Below are positions 1 to 5,626 of a stretch of DNA of 7,525 bases, one piece after another (within the stretch, counting starts at the first letter, position 1; every line of letters starts with the position of its first letter). The DNA comes from JAVJRN01 sp040218415 (GTDB lineage Bacteria; Bacteroidota; Bacteroidia; Cytophagales; Cyclobacteriaceae), in the NCBI GenBank assembly GCA_040218415.1, contig JAVJRN010000048.1, forward strand, positions 1-7,525, given 5' to 3'. The notes under the pieces were generated by a model. It ran no database searches, was not told the origin of the DNA, and saw nothing but the letters and a program-made list of their open reading frames with translations. Position numbers and translations under genes: made by a program.

Positions 1-41
1 TTAATTCCGATAAAAGTAGCTTATCTGCCGGTGCATTCAAA

Positions 42-69
42 CCTGCCCGAATGAATTCGTTCAGGCGGG
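42..69. repeat. Near-perfect palindrome centred on GAATTC
   Basis: A 28-base palindrome with outer arms CCTGCC and GGCGGG around a GAATTC centre. Bases 45-66 pair almost completely: there is one C-A mismatch (48/63) and one T-G wobble (52/59). It lies in non-coding DNA left of the secreted-protein gene. It could be a dispersed palindromic repeat, a protein-binding site or part of the neighbouring recombination-site-like element. Its function is unknown and there is no second copy in the window. Confidence 0.5.
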
Positions 70-151
70 GTATCAGATACGCACTGCGCCAGCACAAATA
101 AAAATCTCCCACGAACAGAAGGTATTAGAAAGCACATCAGGTTCTGGCGGC

Positions 152-222
152 CGATAAGCGGGATGTTTTGCAGACACTTGGCAGATGACTAAGTAAGGCC
201 ATGCGCAATATCGTTTGTTGGC
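152..222 (-). repeat. attC-like palindromic element A (left boundary uncertain)
   Basis: On the plus strand the element ends in TTTGTTGGC (214-222), nine bases beyond the stop codon of the secreted-protein gene. Inner arms pair in three blocks: CGATA 152-156 with TATCG 209-213, GCG 158-160 with CGC 204-206, and ATG 163-165 with CAT 200-202. Bases 189-197 (CTAAGTAAG) and their left flank match element B at 1120-1128, so A and B belong to one repeat family. I could not find the matching second core box (GCC..AAC) to the left, so the outer boundary is open. The rest of positions 1-231 holds the palindrome at 42-69 and no gene that I can see. Confidence 0.45.
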
Positions 223-231
223 ATTGCGTTT

Positions 232-1032
232 TTACTGCTTCAAATAAGTCAGTTTTTTAGTTACATGGTTTGAATCGTAGCTGTATTCGATCCGTTGAGC
301 CAAATTTGCATATTGCGTGAATTCCATAATCAGGTTACCTTGATTATCGTATTTCCAGATATGTAAGTATTGATCATCAACTGAATCTTTAAATTCCGAT
401 TTTGTCTTGTTTCCCCGTTGATCATAGGTGTTAGCGACAACTGAGATTGTATCGCTTTCAGCCAATCTGATCTCTTTAATTAATAAGTCATTCTGATATT
501 CGAAGAACTCATAATATGTTCGTTCCTTATTCGGATCTGAAAGAAGTCCGATTAAATCCTTTCCCTTTTTAATTTCAGCAGTTCTTATGAGTTTACCCTT
601 CTCATAGAAATACGATTTTATAGTTTTAGAATCTTCTGAGAAATTAGTTTCCTCAGATTTAGTTAAAAGGTTATCGAAGTAAGAGTATTCAATCTGTTTA
701 ATTAATTTGTTATTGGATGAATCTATCTCTTGAGTTAAATTTCCTAAGGAGTCAAATTGTTGAATTGAAACCTCCGTTAGAGTGTCACCGTCAACAATTC
801 CAAAGTCTCTAGTTCTTTTTAATCCATCATTGTTATTCTCAGTTGTCCAAATTATAATTTCAACAGGTGAGTCTCCAGTTAAGTCAAGCAAAGTTGTCTT
901 TTTGATTTGTTGACCATCTTTCTCAAGATATTCGAAGGTCTCTGAAAATGCCAGAGGAAGTTCATCCGCTTGTGCGTTAGCAAAATTCAGAAGAGTCAGG
1001 GTAAGAAGAACTAGAGTATAAAACTTTGCCAT
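232..1032 (-). CDS. Secreted protein with YD-type motifs, function unknown
   Basis: A 266-residue protein with a clear signal peptide: MAK, a hydrophobic run at residues 5-17, and a likely signal peptidase I cleavage after ANA at residue 20. It therefore enters or crosses the envelope. The mature part is rich in beta-forming, charged segments and repeats the pattern F/Y-D-x-x-G-N at about residues 94 (FDSLGNL), 203 (YDQRGN) and 228 (YDNQGNL), like the YD motifs of RHS-type and other Bacteroidota surface proteins. I cannot name the family. The same frame extends upstream to a TTG at 1044, but the ATG at 1032 puts the signal peptide at the N-terminus and is preferred. It starts seven bases after the core box of element B and stops nine bases before that of element A. 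This tight packing suggests a cassette gene transcribed by read-through from upstream. Confidence 0.75.
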   Translation of the reverse strand: MAKFYTLVLLTLTLLNFANAQADELPLAFSETFEYLEKDGQQIKKTTLLDLTGDSPVEIIIWTTENNNDGLKRTRDFGIVDGDTLTEVSIQQFDSLGNLTQEIDSSNNKLIKQIEYSYFDNLLTKSEETNFSEDSKTIKSYFYEKGKLIRTAEIKKGKDLIGLLSDPNKERTYYEFFEYQNDLLIKEIRLAESDTISVVANTYDQRGNKTKSEFKDSVDDQYLHIWKYDNQGNLIMEFTQYANLAQRIEYSYDSNHVTKKLTYLKQ

Positions 1033-1039
1033 AATGCAT

Positions 1040-1156
1040 GCCAACGTTTAGCTAAGCACAGTCGACTCAGCCTTTCAAATATCTCAAAAGTATCTGATAC
1101 AGATGTCCTTTGCAAACAACTAAGTAAGCCGATTGGGCTTAGCGCCTGTTATGGGC
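1040..1156 (-). repeat. attC-like palindromic element B
   Basis: An imperfect palindrome of 117 bases built like a folded integron attC site. Outer box GCCAAC (1040-1045) can pair with GTT (1148-1150) and GGC (1154-1156). Next comes an unpaired stretch of 5 versus 4 bases. A second stem pairs 1051-1070 with 1124-1143 at 15 of 20 positions, including seven perfect pairs GCTAAGC/GCTTAGC. The variable centre is 1071-1123. Read on the minus strand it begins GCCCATAAC, overlapping the TAA stop of the upstream gene, and ends ACGTTGGC just before the next start codon. The cores are close to, but not exactly, RYYYAAC/GTTRRRY. A smaller alternative hairpin (TAAGCC 1125-1130, GGCTTA 1136-1141) is nested inside. 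The stems are seen in the sequence; the attC identity is inference. Confidence 0.55.
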
Positions 1157-1442
1157 TTTCTTTCAGCTTCCTTCGTTTGTAAACTGCAAAAATTCCTCCG
1201 AGTATGATGTGGATGAAGAGTGCTAATATTATGTGGAAAAACCTGTTCAGGCCATATTCATCATGACCAAACTTGGATAGTTCGGGATTCACAAGTATGG
1301 TTATATAGATGGCTATTAGTAAGATATTTAGCCCGAAAAACTTCCAGAAGTGTTTCCATCTACTCAATGAAATAAGGCTTATTATCCAAACAATGGGTGA
1401 AGCCAAAAGCGAGTATATTAATATGTCAGTGGCTATCTTCAT
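1149..1442 (-). CDS. Small three-helix inner-membrane protein downstream of abiV
   Basis: A 97-residue protein of unknown family. It has three hydrophobic segments at about residues 7-26, 35-51 and 68-88. A basic linker (RWKHFWK) follows the first and a positively charged C-tail (YKRRKLKESP) follows the third, which suggests a cytoplasmic C-terminus. It starts six bases after the abiV stop codon, so the two genes are almost certainly co-transcribed. Its own TAA stop lies inside the core box of element B, so nothing separates it from abiV but an attC-like site follows it directly. By position it could be a partner of AbiV, such as a membrane effector or modulator, or simply a passenger on the same cassette. 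No homologue is recognised. Confidence 0.7.
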   Translation of the reverse strand: MKIATDILIYSLLASPIVWIISLISLSRWKHFWKFFGLNILLIAIYITILVNPELSKFGHDEYGLNRFFHIILALFIHIILGGIFAVYKRRKLKESP

Positions 1443-1448
1443 TTATGA

Positions 1449-2084
1449 CTATCTATCAAGCCCATATTTTTCACGAATCCTTGCAAATTCTTCGGATTGG
1501 GTGTTGTTGCCCTTAATTTTTTCAAGGTCAAATTTCTGTAATTCTTTCTTCAATGATTGAAAGTTACTGGCAAATGCTTTTGAAAGACGTCCAGCAACAT
1601 AAATCCGGAAGGCAGCCTTATTTCTTAGCTTGACCAATTCATTTTGCTCAATTAGTTGAGATGGTGGTTGAAATTCATTGTCAACGAAAGATGTATACAA
1701 GCCATGATTCTTTTTGGTGTTCAAATGGTCTAGTTGATCAAATTCATCGAATGAATCGAGAATCAGTGATTCATATCTTTGAGTGTCTATAGACTTTACG
1801 AATTCATGGAGAAATACATCTATTCCAATAGATTTTTTCGATTTTATCTTGTGATCGAGAATAGTTTTATTGAGCGTTTTTTGTGTGTTTGGATCATTCA
1901 GGTCTTCAAATATTACAGCACCAAGAAGTATGAATGCTTTTGCAATTTCTTCAATTGAAAGTTGGTAAAGAGAATATGCTCGTGGAATTCGGTTGTTACT
2001 TTCTAAGAGTTCGGCATCAGAATATAGCGATTCTGCATTATCTACAATTTTAGGAATCCCATCTATGATTTGATCTTCAGTCAT
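1449..2084 (-). CDS. abiV: AbiV family abortive-infection (HEPN-like) protein
   Basis: A 211-residue, mostly helical soluble protein. The recognisable family features are an N-terminal helix with DNAESLYSDAELL at residues 15-27, the block AYSLYQLSIEEIAKA at 36-50, DHKIKSKK at 77-84, and a GLYTSFVD-type strand followed by proline residues in the C-terminal half. In Lactococcus the family member AbiV blocks phage multiplication by interfering with translation after infection; whether this distant homologue does the same is inference. The ATG at 2084 is chosen because family similarity begins there. The frame runs on to a TTG at 2126, but that stretch reads through the core box of element C. The gene lies 17 bases from element C and six bases from the membrane-protein gene, in one cassette-like unit. 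Confidence 0.75.
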   Translation of the reverse strand: MTEDQIIDGIPKIVDNAESLYSDAELLESNNRIPRAYSLYQLSIEEIAKAFILLGAVIFEDLNDPNTQKTLNKTILDHKIKSKKSIGIDVFLHEFVKSIDTQRYESLILDSFDEFDQLDHLNTKKNHGLYTSFVDNEFQPPSQLIEQNELVKLRNKAAFRIYVAGRLSKAFASNFQSLKKELQKFDLEKIKGNNTQSEEFARIREKYGLDR

Positions 2085-2101
2085 TTCCAGTTTCGATAAT
2101 T

Positions 2102-2140
2102 GCCCATAACAATTCAGTAAACACAATGGTGTTTACTTAC
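2102..2140 (-). repeat. attC-like half element C with perfect hairpin
   Basis: GCCCATAAC (2102-2110) is followed by a perfect 9-bp hairpin, AGTAAACAC (2116-2124) and GTGTTTACT (2129-2137), with an AATG loop. TTACTTA follows at 2133-2139, overlapping the right arm. Element B has the reverse-complementary layout: TAAGTAA, hairpin with a GATTG loop, TGTTATGGGC. The stem sequences differ but the geometry is kept. I could not identify the opposite half of this site in the spacer to the right. Confidence 0.45.
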
Positions 2141-2480
2141 CTTATGTTTTTTTGAGTTTCAATTTATTTAACTACTTGTATATCAGAGATAAACCCAAGT
2201 ACAAACGCTTATAAACGACTAATACCGGATAATTTTTCTGAAACATTTTACAATGTAGTACATCCAGACATTAACTGCAAAAAACCGTTTTTTTATGCCG
2301 CCTTATTAGCGTGACATGAAAAGAGCGTTTTGATTGATTTGGTCCTTGCTTTATACAGATCAAAAAAAGCCGGTTTATTTTCCTTCATTAGAAAAATGGG
2401 ACTGGTCTCCCATTATTTTGTAAACGCTTATTTAAATACCTTCTTTGGCATTACACATTGTTTCTCATTTCTTCGAATAA
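2141..2480. other. AT-rich non-coding spacer
   Basis: About 340 bases between element C and the left end of the RAYT unit. I see no credible gene on either strand. It holds A and T runs, for example at 2279-2294, and one terminator-like hairpin at 2395-2414. The promoter for abiV should lie near here or farther upstream, but no convincing TTTG/TAnnTTTG pair was found. No integrase fragment was recognised. Confidence 0.5.
2392..2414 (-). terminator. Candidate intrinsic terminator for the RAYT transcript
   Basis: ATGGGA (2396-2401) and TCCCAT (2408-2413) form a 6-bp stem, seven with the A-T pair 2395/2414, around a six-base loop. On the minus strand the stem is followed by a short T run (A run 2392-2394 on plus). 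It lies about 130 bases downstream of the RAYT stop codon. The stem is short and the T tract brief, so this is tentative. Confidence 0.35.
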
Positions 2481-2538
2481 CTCCCCCACTGGCTTTATTT
2501 TGTAACTGAAGTATTATATCTAGCAGTTTGTAACTGCG
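2481..2538. repeat. Left REP-like end of the RAYT unit
   Basis: GCAGTT (2523-2528) and AACTGC (2532-2537) form a tight hairpin with a TGT loop. A partial second copy, TTTGTAACTG, lies at 2499-2508, and a C run (2483-2487) forms the outer edge. The inner 13 bases (2524-2536) are the exact reverse complement of 3117-3129. The second hairpin that is perfect in the right end is eroded here. Confidence 0.6.
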
Positions 2539-2542
2539 ATCA

Positions 2543-3091
2543 TTATATAAACTCAACTTCTATCAATCCACGCTCACCAGTATAATCCCTTGCACTAGAA
2601 TAAACATAATGCTCAGGTTCATAGACAATACACTCTTTTACCGGATTCATATGAATGTAGTCAAGTCTTTGGTCAATCATTACATTGGTAGATAACTCAA
2701 CAGGTCGATGGTCTTGCTGCCAAAGTTGGTCATTTTTATTATTGGTATTTTTCTGCCCTGCTGATCGAAATATCCAAAGCATCCAATCCCGTCTGCTCTC
2801 AGAACCATTTTCACTTATTTCTTTCAGCAGTTGCTTACTTGTGAACTTTTTGAAATCGCGAAGAATATCTGATAAGCCATAACCTTCTTTCGCTGGTGCT
2901 ATCAAATGAATATGATTAGACATCATACACCAGGCATATAGAAGCAATCCCTTTTCCTTTTGACAGTACTTCATGGAATCAACAATTACATCTTTATATA
3001 AAGGCCTTGATAGAGCATCTACCCATTGAACTGTGGCAAAAGTGATAAAATGCAATGCCTGATGATTATCAATCTTATATTTGGAAGGCAT
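2543..3091 (-). CDS. REP-associated tyrosine transposase (RAYT), Y1/HUH family
   Basis: A 182-residue single-domain protein of the Y1_Tnp superfamily, the family that nicks single-stranded hairpin DNA and includes IS200/IS605 TnpA. Visible landmarks are the N-terminal HFITFATVQWVDAL strand (about 14-27), the HUH motif as HIH at 60-62 inside CMMSNHIHLI, the helix LRDFKKFTSKQ (77-87), LWQQDHRP (123-130), and YIHMNPV (145-151) followed by a YSSARDY tail typical of the RAYT branch. Length and C-terminus look complete. The catalytic tyrosine is expected in the helix after the HUH motif, where this protein has F83. Either the enzyme is inactive or this subfamily uses another residue. The ATG at 3091 is preferred over a GTG at 3109 because family similarity starts at MPSKYK. 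The gene is flanked by inverted REP-like hairpins, its probable substrates. Confidence 0.85.
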   Translation of the reverse strand: MPSKYKIDNHQALHFITFATVQWVDALSRPLYKDVIVDSMKYCQKEKGLLLYAWCMMSNHIHLIAPAKEGYGLSDILRDFKKFTSKQLLKEISENGSESRRDWMLWIFRSAGQKNTNNKNDQLWQQDHRPVELSTNVMIDQRLDYIHMNPVKECIVYEPEHYVYSSARDYTGERGLIEVEFI

Positions 3092-3094
3092 CTT

Positions 3095-3126
3095 CAAATA
3101 TAATACCACTATACGTCAGTTACAAA
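3095..3126 (-). promoter_or_regulatory. Candidate Bacteroidota-type promoter of the RAYT gene
   Basis: On the minus strand TTTG (plus 3123-3126) is followed after 20 bases by TATATTTG (plus 3095-3102). This fits the TTTG / TAnnTTTG promoter pattern of Bacteroidota. The -33 box lies in the loop and arm of the right-end hairpin, and the -7 box ends only three bases before the ATG at 3091, which would give an almost leaderless transcript. Confidence 0.35.
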
Positions 3127-3183
3127 CTGACCATGATAATAGACTTAAGTTACGCTTTGCTAAACTTAAGTCAGAGGGGGGGT
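3114..3183. repeat. Right REP-like end of the RAYT unit, two hairpins and a G run
   Basis: The first hairpin is GTCAGTT (3115-3121) with AACTGAC (3125-3131) around an ACA loop. The second is a perfect 10-bp stem, GACTTAAGTT (3142-3151) with AACTTAAGTC (3163-3172), around an 11-base loop. Seven G follow at 3176-3182. A conserved G-rich tetranucleotide beside a hairpin is a hallmark of REP sequences, so this end is the better-preserved candidate target of the transposase. Confidence 0.6.
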
Positions 3184-3414
3184 CTGTGGGTCACAGGTAG
3201 GTTACTAGAAACCATTGAAATTCTCCAAACCTATTTTTTCTGTTCTTGAATAAATCGTCTTTCGCTTCTAAAACTAAGTCAAATGTTAATGCTAATAATG
3301 AATGCCATCAACTCTGAATCTTGATGATTTTATCAACCACCGAATCCTCCCCTTCAATATTTGTTGGCTCATTCGTCAATAGGTAACTTCACCCAAAACC
3401 TGAATCCAACGCAC

Positions 3415-5040
3415 ATGAAAACCTTTTGCTCCTCCCTTTTACTCATCAGTGCTTTGCTGGTCTCCGCACAGGCGAGTAGTTATGATGCCCTATCCACGTT
3501 TTACACCAAATGGCGAACTTTCGAAAATCCTCCGAAATACAATGGTGCTCCCGACTATCGACAAGCAACTTTTGACCAGCGATTGCCAAAATTCAAAGCG
3601 CTAAGCGCAGAACTAAAAGCGATGGATACTGCGGAGTGGTCTACCGCTCAGCAAGCAGATTGGATGATCGTGTGGGCGGAAATGAATGGCTTTGATTTCA
3701 ACCACCGGGTCTTAAAACCTTGGCAAAGAGACCCTGCATTCTACAAATCCGTTTGGACTTACCAAAGCGATGTGCCGGGACATGAAGGGCCTACACACCA
3801 TGCCACTACCGAGATTTGGCAATATGAATTCCCATTATCCAAAGAGGAAAGCGAAAGACTTTTGGCAGATCTTAAGGTTATTCCTGCACTCAACCAGCAA
3901 GCCAAAATTAACCTTACCGGAAATGCTAAAGAGCTTTGGATCACAGGCATCAGACATATCACGGATCAAAGCAAGGATTTGGCCATGATTTTGGAAGAAA
4001 AAGGAGTGTTGAAAAATAAAAAATTGACCAAAACAATCAATGAAGCTATTCAATCAACCAACGACTTAGCGGAATGGCTACAAAAAGAGGCTGTGAAAAA
4101 GACGGGCAGCTCAGGAATAGGCAAAGAAAACTATACGTGGTATCAGCAAAACGTACACTTGGTGCCGCTCACTTGGAATGATGAAGTGATTATTCTAAAA
4201 AGAGAACTGGCTAGGGCTTGGTCTTCGCTAAAGCTAGAGGAACACCGCAACCGAGCATTGCCGCCACTTCCCGAAGCACAGGACGTGGAGGCCTACAATC
4301 AACTGGCTGATCAAGCGGCCACAAGTTTAATCCAGTTTCTCGACAAGCAAGAGATTGTCACGGTCAAAGACTATTTCGAGCCAGCATTAAGGGAGCATCT
4401 GGGAGAATTTATACCAAAAGAAACGCGCAATTTCTTCTGGATCGGTGCGCATTACGATCCTCGCCCACTCTATTCTCACTTCTATCATTGGTTTGAGTTG
4501 GCTAGGGAAAAGTATGAGCCTTTGGACAATTCTATCAGGCAAGGTCCGCTACTTTATAACATTTTCGACTCGCGCAATGAAGGTACGGCAACCGCAGTAG
4601 AAGAAATGTTTATGCAGGCTGGATTGTACGATGATCTGCCGCGCGTCAGGGAGATTGTCTATATCATGATTGCACAGCGGGCAGCCCGAGGACTTGGATC
4701 GCTCTATGCACATGCCAATGAAATGACTATGGAAGAGGCAGGAGGAATTCATTCCGAATACACACCCCGAGAATGGATGAAAACGGAAAAAGACTTGCTC
4801 ATCTTCGAGCAGCACTTGTACATGCGTCAGCCGGGATATGGTACGAGTTATATCACTGGTAAATATCTACTCGAAGATGTTATGATGGAATACGCCAAAA
4901 TGAAAGAAACACAAGACGAGCCTTTCGTGCTTAAGGACTTTTTTGATGAATTAAATGCGATTGGAAGCATTCCTATTTCCCTAGGCAAATGGGAAATGAC
5001 AGGTTCATCTGAAATTATCAAATTGCTCAATAAGAAGTAA
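3415..5040 (+). CDS. Exported DUF885-like protein, probable non-canonical peptidase homologue
   Basis: A 541-residue protein with a signal peptide (MKTFCSSLLLISALLVSAQA, cleavage near residue 20), so it probably acts in the periplasm or at the surface. C-terminal landmarks match the DUF885 family: RNEGTATAVEEMFMQAGLYDD (E389-G390, equivalent to the usual EGWALYaE block), QRAARGLGSLYAHANEMTMEEA (421 onward, with R422, R425 and H433, equivalent to RAaRlvvDtGlHakgW), and QPGYGTSYITGKYLLEDVMM, equivalent to PGQAxxYkiG. DUF885 members are thought to be metal-dependent hydrolases with an HExxPGH site ahead of the EGWA block. Here that place reads YSHFYHWFELA (H355, H358) with no HExxPGH. The ATG at 3415 is chosen because it begins the signal peptide; a TTG at 3361 is in frame but adds a hydrophilic leader. 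The gene stands alone between two repeat systems. Confidence 0.75.
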   Translation: MKTFCSSLLLISALLVSAQASSYDALSTFYTKWRTFENPPKYNGAPDYRQATFDQRLPKFKALSAELKAMDTAEWSTAQQADWMIVWAEMNGFDFNHRVLKPWQRDPAFYKSVWTYQSDVPGHEGPTHHATTEIWQYEFPLSKEESERLLADLKVIPALNQQAKINLTGNAKELWITGIRHITDQSKDLAMILEEKGVLKNKKLTKTINEAIQSTNDLAEWLQKEAVKKTGSSGIGKENYTWYQQNVHLVPLTWNDEVIILKRELARAWSSLKLEEHRNRALPPLPEAQDVEAYNQLADQAATSLIQFLDKQEIVTVKDYFEPALREHLGEFIPKETRNFFWIGAHYDPRPLYSHFYHWFELAREKYEPLDNSIRQGPLLYNIFDSRNEGTATAVEEMFMQAGLYDDLPRVREIVYIMIAQRAARGLGSLYAHANEMTMEEAGGIHSEYTPREWMKTEKDLLIFEQHLYMRQPGYGTSYITGKYLLEDVMMEYAKMKETQDEPFVLKDFFDELNAIGSIPISLGKWEMTGSSEIIKLLNKK

Positions 5041-5043
5041 CTC

Positions 5044-5140
5044 TGGGCTTCCATGTTTATTCCTTTTAAGTCCTCAAGCCGGCCAGGCTCATACTTTCTG
5101 CCTTGACCGAAACGTCGGACCGGCAGAAAGTATCCGAGTC
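5044..5140. repeat. S block, copy 1: stem-loop repeat
   Basis: A perfect 12-bp inverted repeat, ATACTTTCTGCC (5091-5102) with GGCAGAAAGTAT (5122-5133), is extended by CTC/GAG at 5088-5090 and 5136-5138 and has CCG/CGG pairing inside the loop. The flank TTTATTCCTTTTAAGT also recurs at 7222 onward. It begins four bases after the DUF885 stop codon and could fold in that transcript's 3' end, but it has no T tract. Confidence 0.6.
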
Positions 5141-5280
5141 CATGGTGGACAAAGAAATCAAGCGGTTCCCCGCCGGGACTGTGTATAAATTTCTGAAATT
5201 CAGATTGTTCCTACTATGAATTCCAAACTCGCACCGCAGCGGCGGACCGTCGGCGACCCGGTCGCTAGACTCAAACAGGG
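5136..5280. repeat. Q block, copy 1 (orphan)
   Basis: About 145 bases repeated at 5999-6155 and 7054-7210. Shared landmarks are GAGTyCAyGG, AAATCAAGCGGTTCC, TATAAATTT, TGAAATTCAGAT, CAGCGG, and CGGCGACnCGGTC followed by CTCAAACA. It is GC-rich for the region and full of small inverted repeats. In the other two copies it lies just upstream of a GIY-YIG gene; here there is no gene beside it. Confidence 0.65.
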
Positions 5281-5488
5281 GATTCAATTCAGATTATCAT
5301 GGTCTGAATTTCTTTTCGAAATTTATCCAAGGCCGATCGAAAAACTGTAAATTTATGATTCTAACCCATTTTAAGATGCTCATTTAACAAGCCTAAAACG
5401 CACTTTAATTGATGGCCTCAATGCCTCAATGTTTATCCTTTTAACTCCTGAAGTTAAACTAAAAGGCCGGACAGACCCATATTATGAC
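5281..5488. other. Non-coding stretch with an inverted Q fragment and a partial S block
   Basis: I see no gene here. AATTCAGA (5286-5293) and TCTGAATT (5303-5310) form an 8-bp stem. Bases 5303-5326 look like an inverted, diverged copy of the Q segment around 5185-5204 (TATAAATTT, GAAATTCAGA). From about 5427 to 5490 the sequence resembles the left part of an S block (TGTTTATCCTTTTAA, AAAGGCCGGA) without its hairpin. Confidence 0.4.
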
Positions 5489-5520
5489 AGACTGAATCAA
5501 TCTCATTCCACCTTTCGATA

Positions 5521-5596
5521 TTTAAGATCGCTTTATATCTGGCGATGACGTTCCATTTACCGTCTTTGCGAGTAGGTATGACGAAGCAATCTTAAA
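5521..5596. repeat. P hairpin, copy 1 (76 bp)
   Basis: A long imperfect palindrome with ends TTTAAGATCGCTT and AAGCAATCTTAAA and inner arms GATGACG and CGTCTTTGC around an AT-rich loop. Copies 5 (6578-6653) and 6 (7328-7403) are also 76 bases long. Each lies exactly 30 bases from the stop codon of a GIY-YIG gene, so P may serve as the 3' end of that transcript as well as a repeat. Confidence 0.7.
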
Positions 5597-5626
5597 CAAG
5601 GTACCTACTAACTTTCCTAATAAATT

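Larger units (their letters stand above)
1045..2109 (-). mobile_element. Putative two-gene cassette: abiV plus membrane protein
   Basis: The unit runs from the GTTATGGGC core of element C to the GTTGGC core of element B, read on the minus strand. It contains abiV and the 97-residue membrane protein and almost nothing else. Its two outer ends carry the same nine bases in inverted orientation (GCCCATAAC at 2102-2110, GTTATGGGC at 1148-1156), and each is followed outward by a small hairpin. Gene order, common direction, short leaders and a stop codon inside the boundary box fit an integron-type gene cassette without a nearby integrase. The boundaries are inferred from attC logic, not from an observed empty site. 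Confidence 0.4.
2481..3183 (-). mobile_element. REPtron-like unit: RAYT gene between inverted hairpin ends
   Basis: Both sides of the transposase gene carry homologous sequence in inverted orientation. The left end is about 2481-2538 and the right end 3114-3183. Reading outward from the gene, each end has CAGTTACAAACTG, then an ATAATA-containing spacer, then CTT(A/C)AGTTAC, then CAG followed by a run of five to seven G. The gene sits inside with few spare bases. This is the layout expected for a RAYT with its own REP sequences. No flanking direct repeats were identified, which is normal for HUH (Y1) enzymes. Confidence 0.6.

Noticed and set aside
70..1100. Shared 11-base palindrome GTATCAGATAC at 70-80 and its complement at 1090-1100
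   Set aside because: Short and self-palindromic, and two occurrences could be chance or part of the attC-like family; not enough to call a separate site.
1309..1560. Open frame on the plus strand
   Set aside because: It overlaps the membrane protein and abiV in antisense, has no family features, and its reading is the complement of well-supported genes.
2130..2540. Possible integrase or gene remnant in the spacer
   Set aside because: No frame of useful length and no recognisable motif was found on either strand.
3055..3249. Open frame on the plus strand across the RAYT right end
   Set aside because: It crosses the start of the RAYT and both REP-like hairpins; the protein has no recognisable features.
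3321..3335. TTGAT/ATCAA inverted repeat upstream of the DUF885 gene as an operator, with AATATTTG at 3356-3363 as its -7 box
   Set aside because: The stem has only five pairs, and the -7-like box has no TTTG at the right spacing.
3759..4053. Open frames on both strands inside the DUF885 gene
   Set aside because: They are shadow frames of a gene with a signal peptide and clear family blocks.
5066..5287. Open frame on the minus strand through the S and Q blocks
   Set aside because: It reads through hairpin repeats and is not preserved in the other Q copies, where substitutions and indels change the frame.
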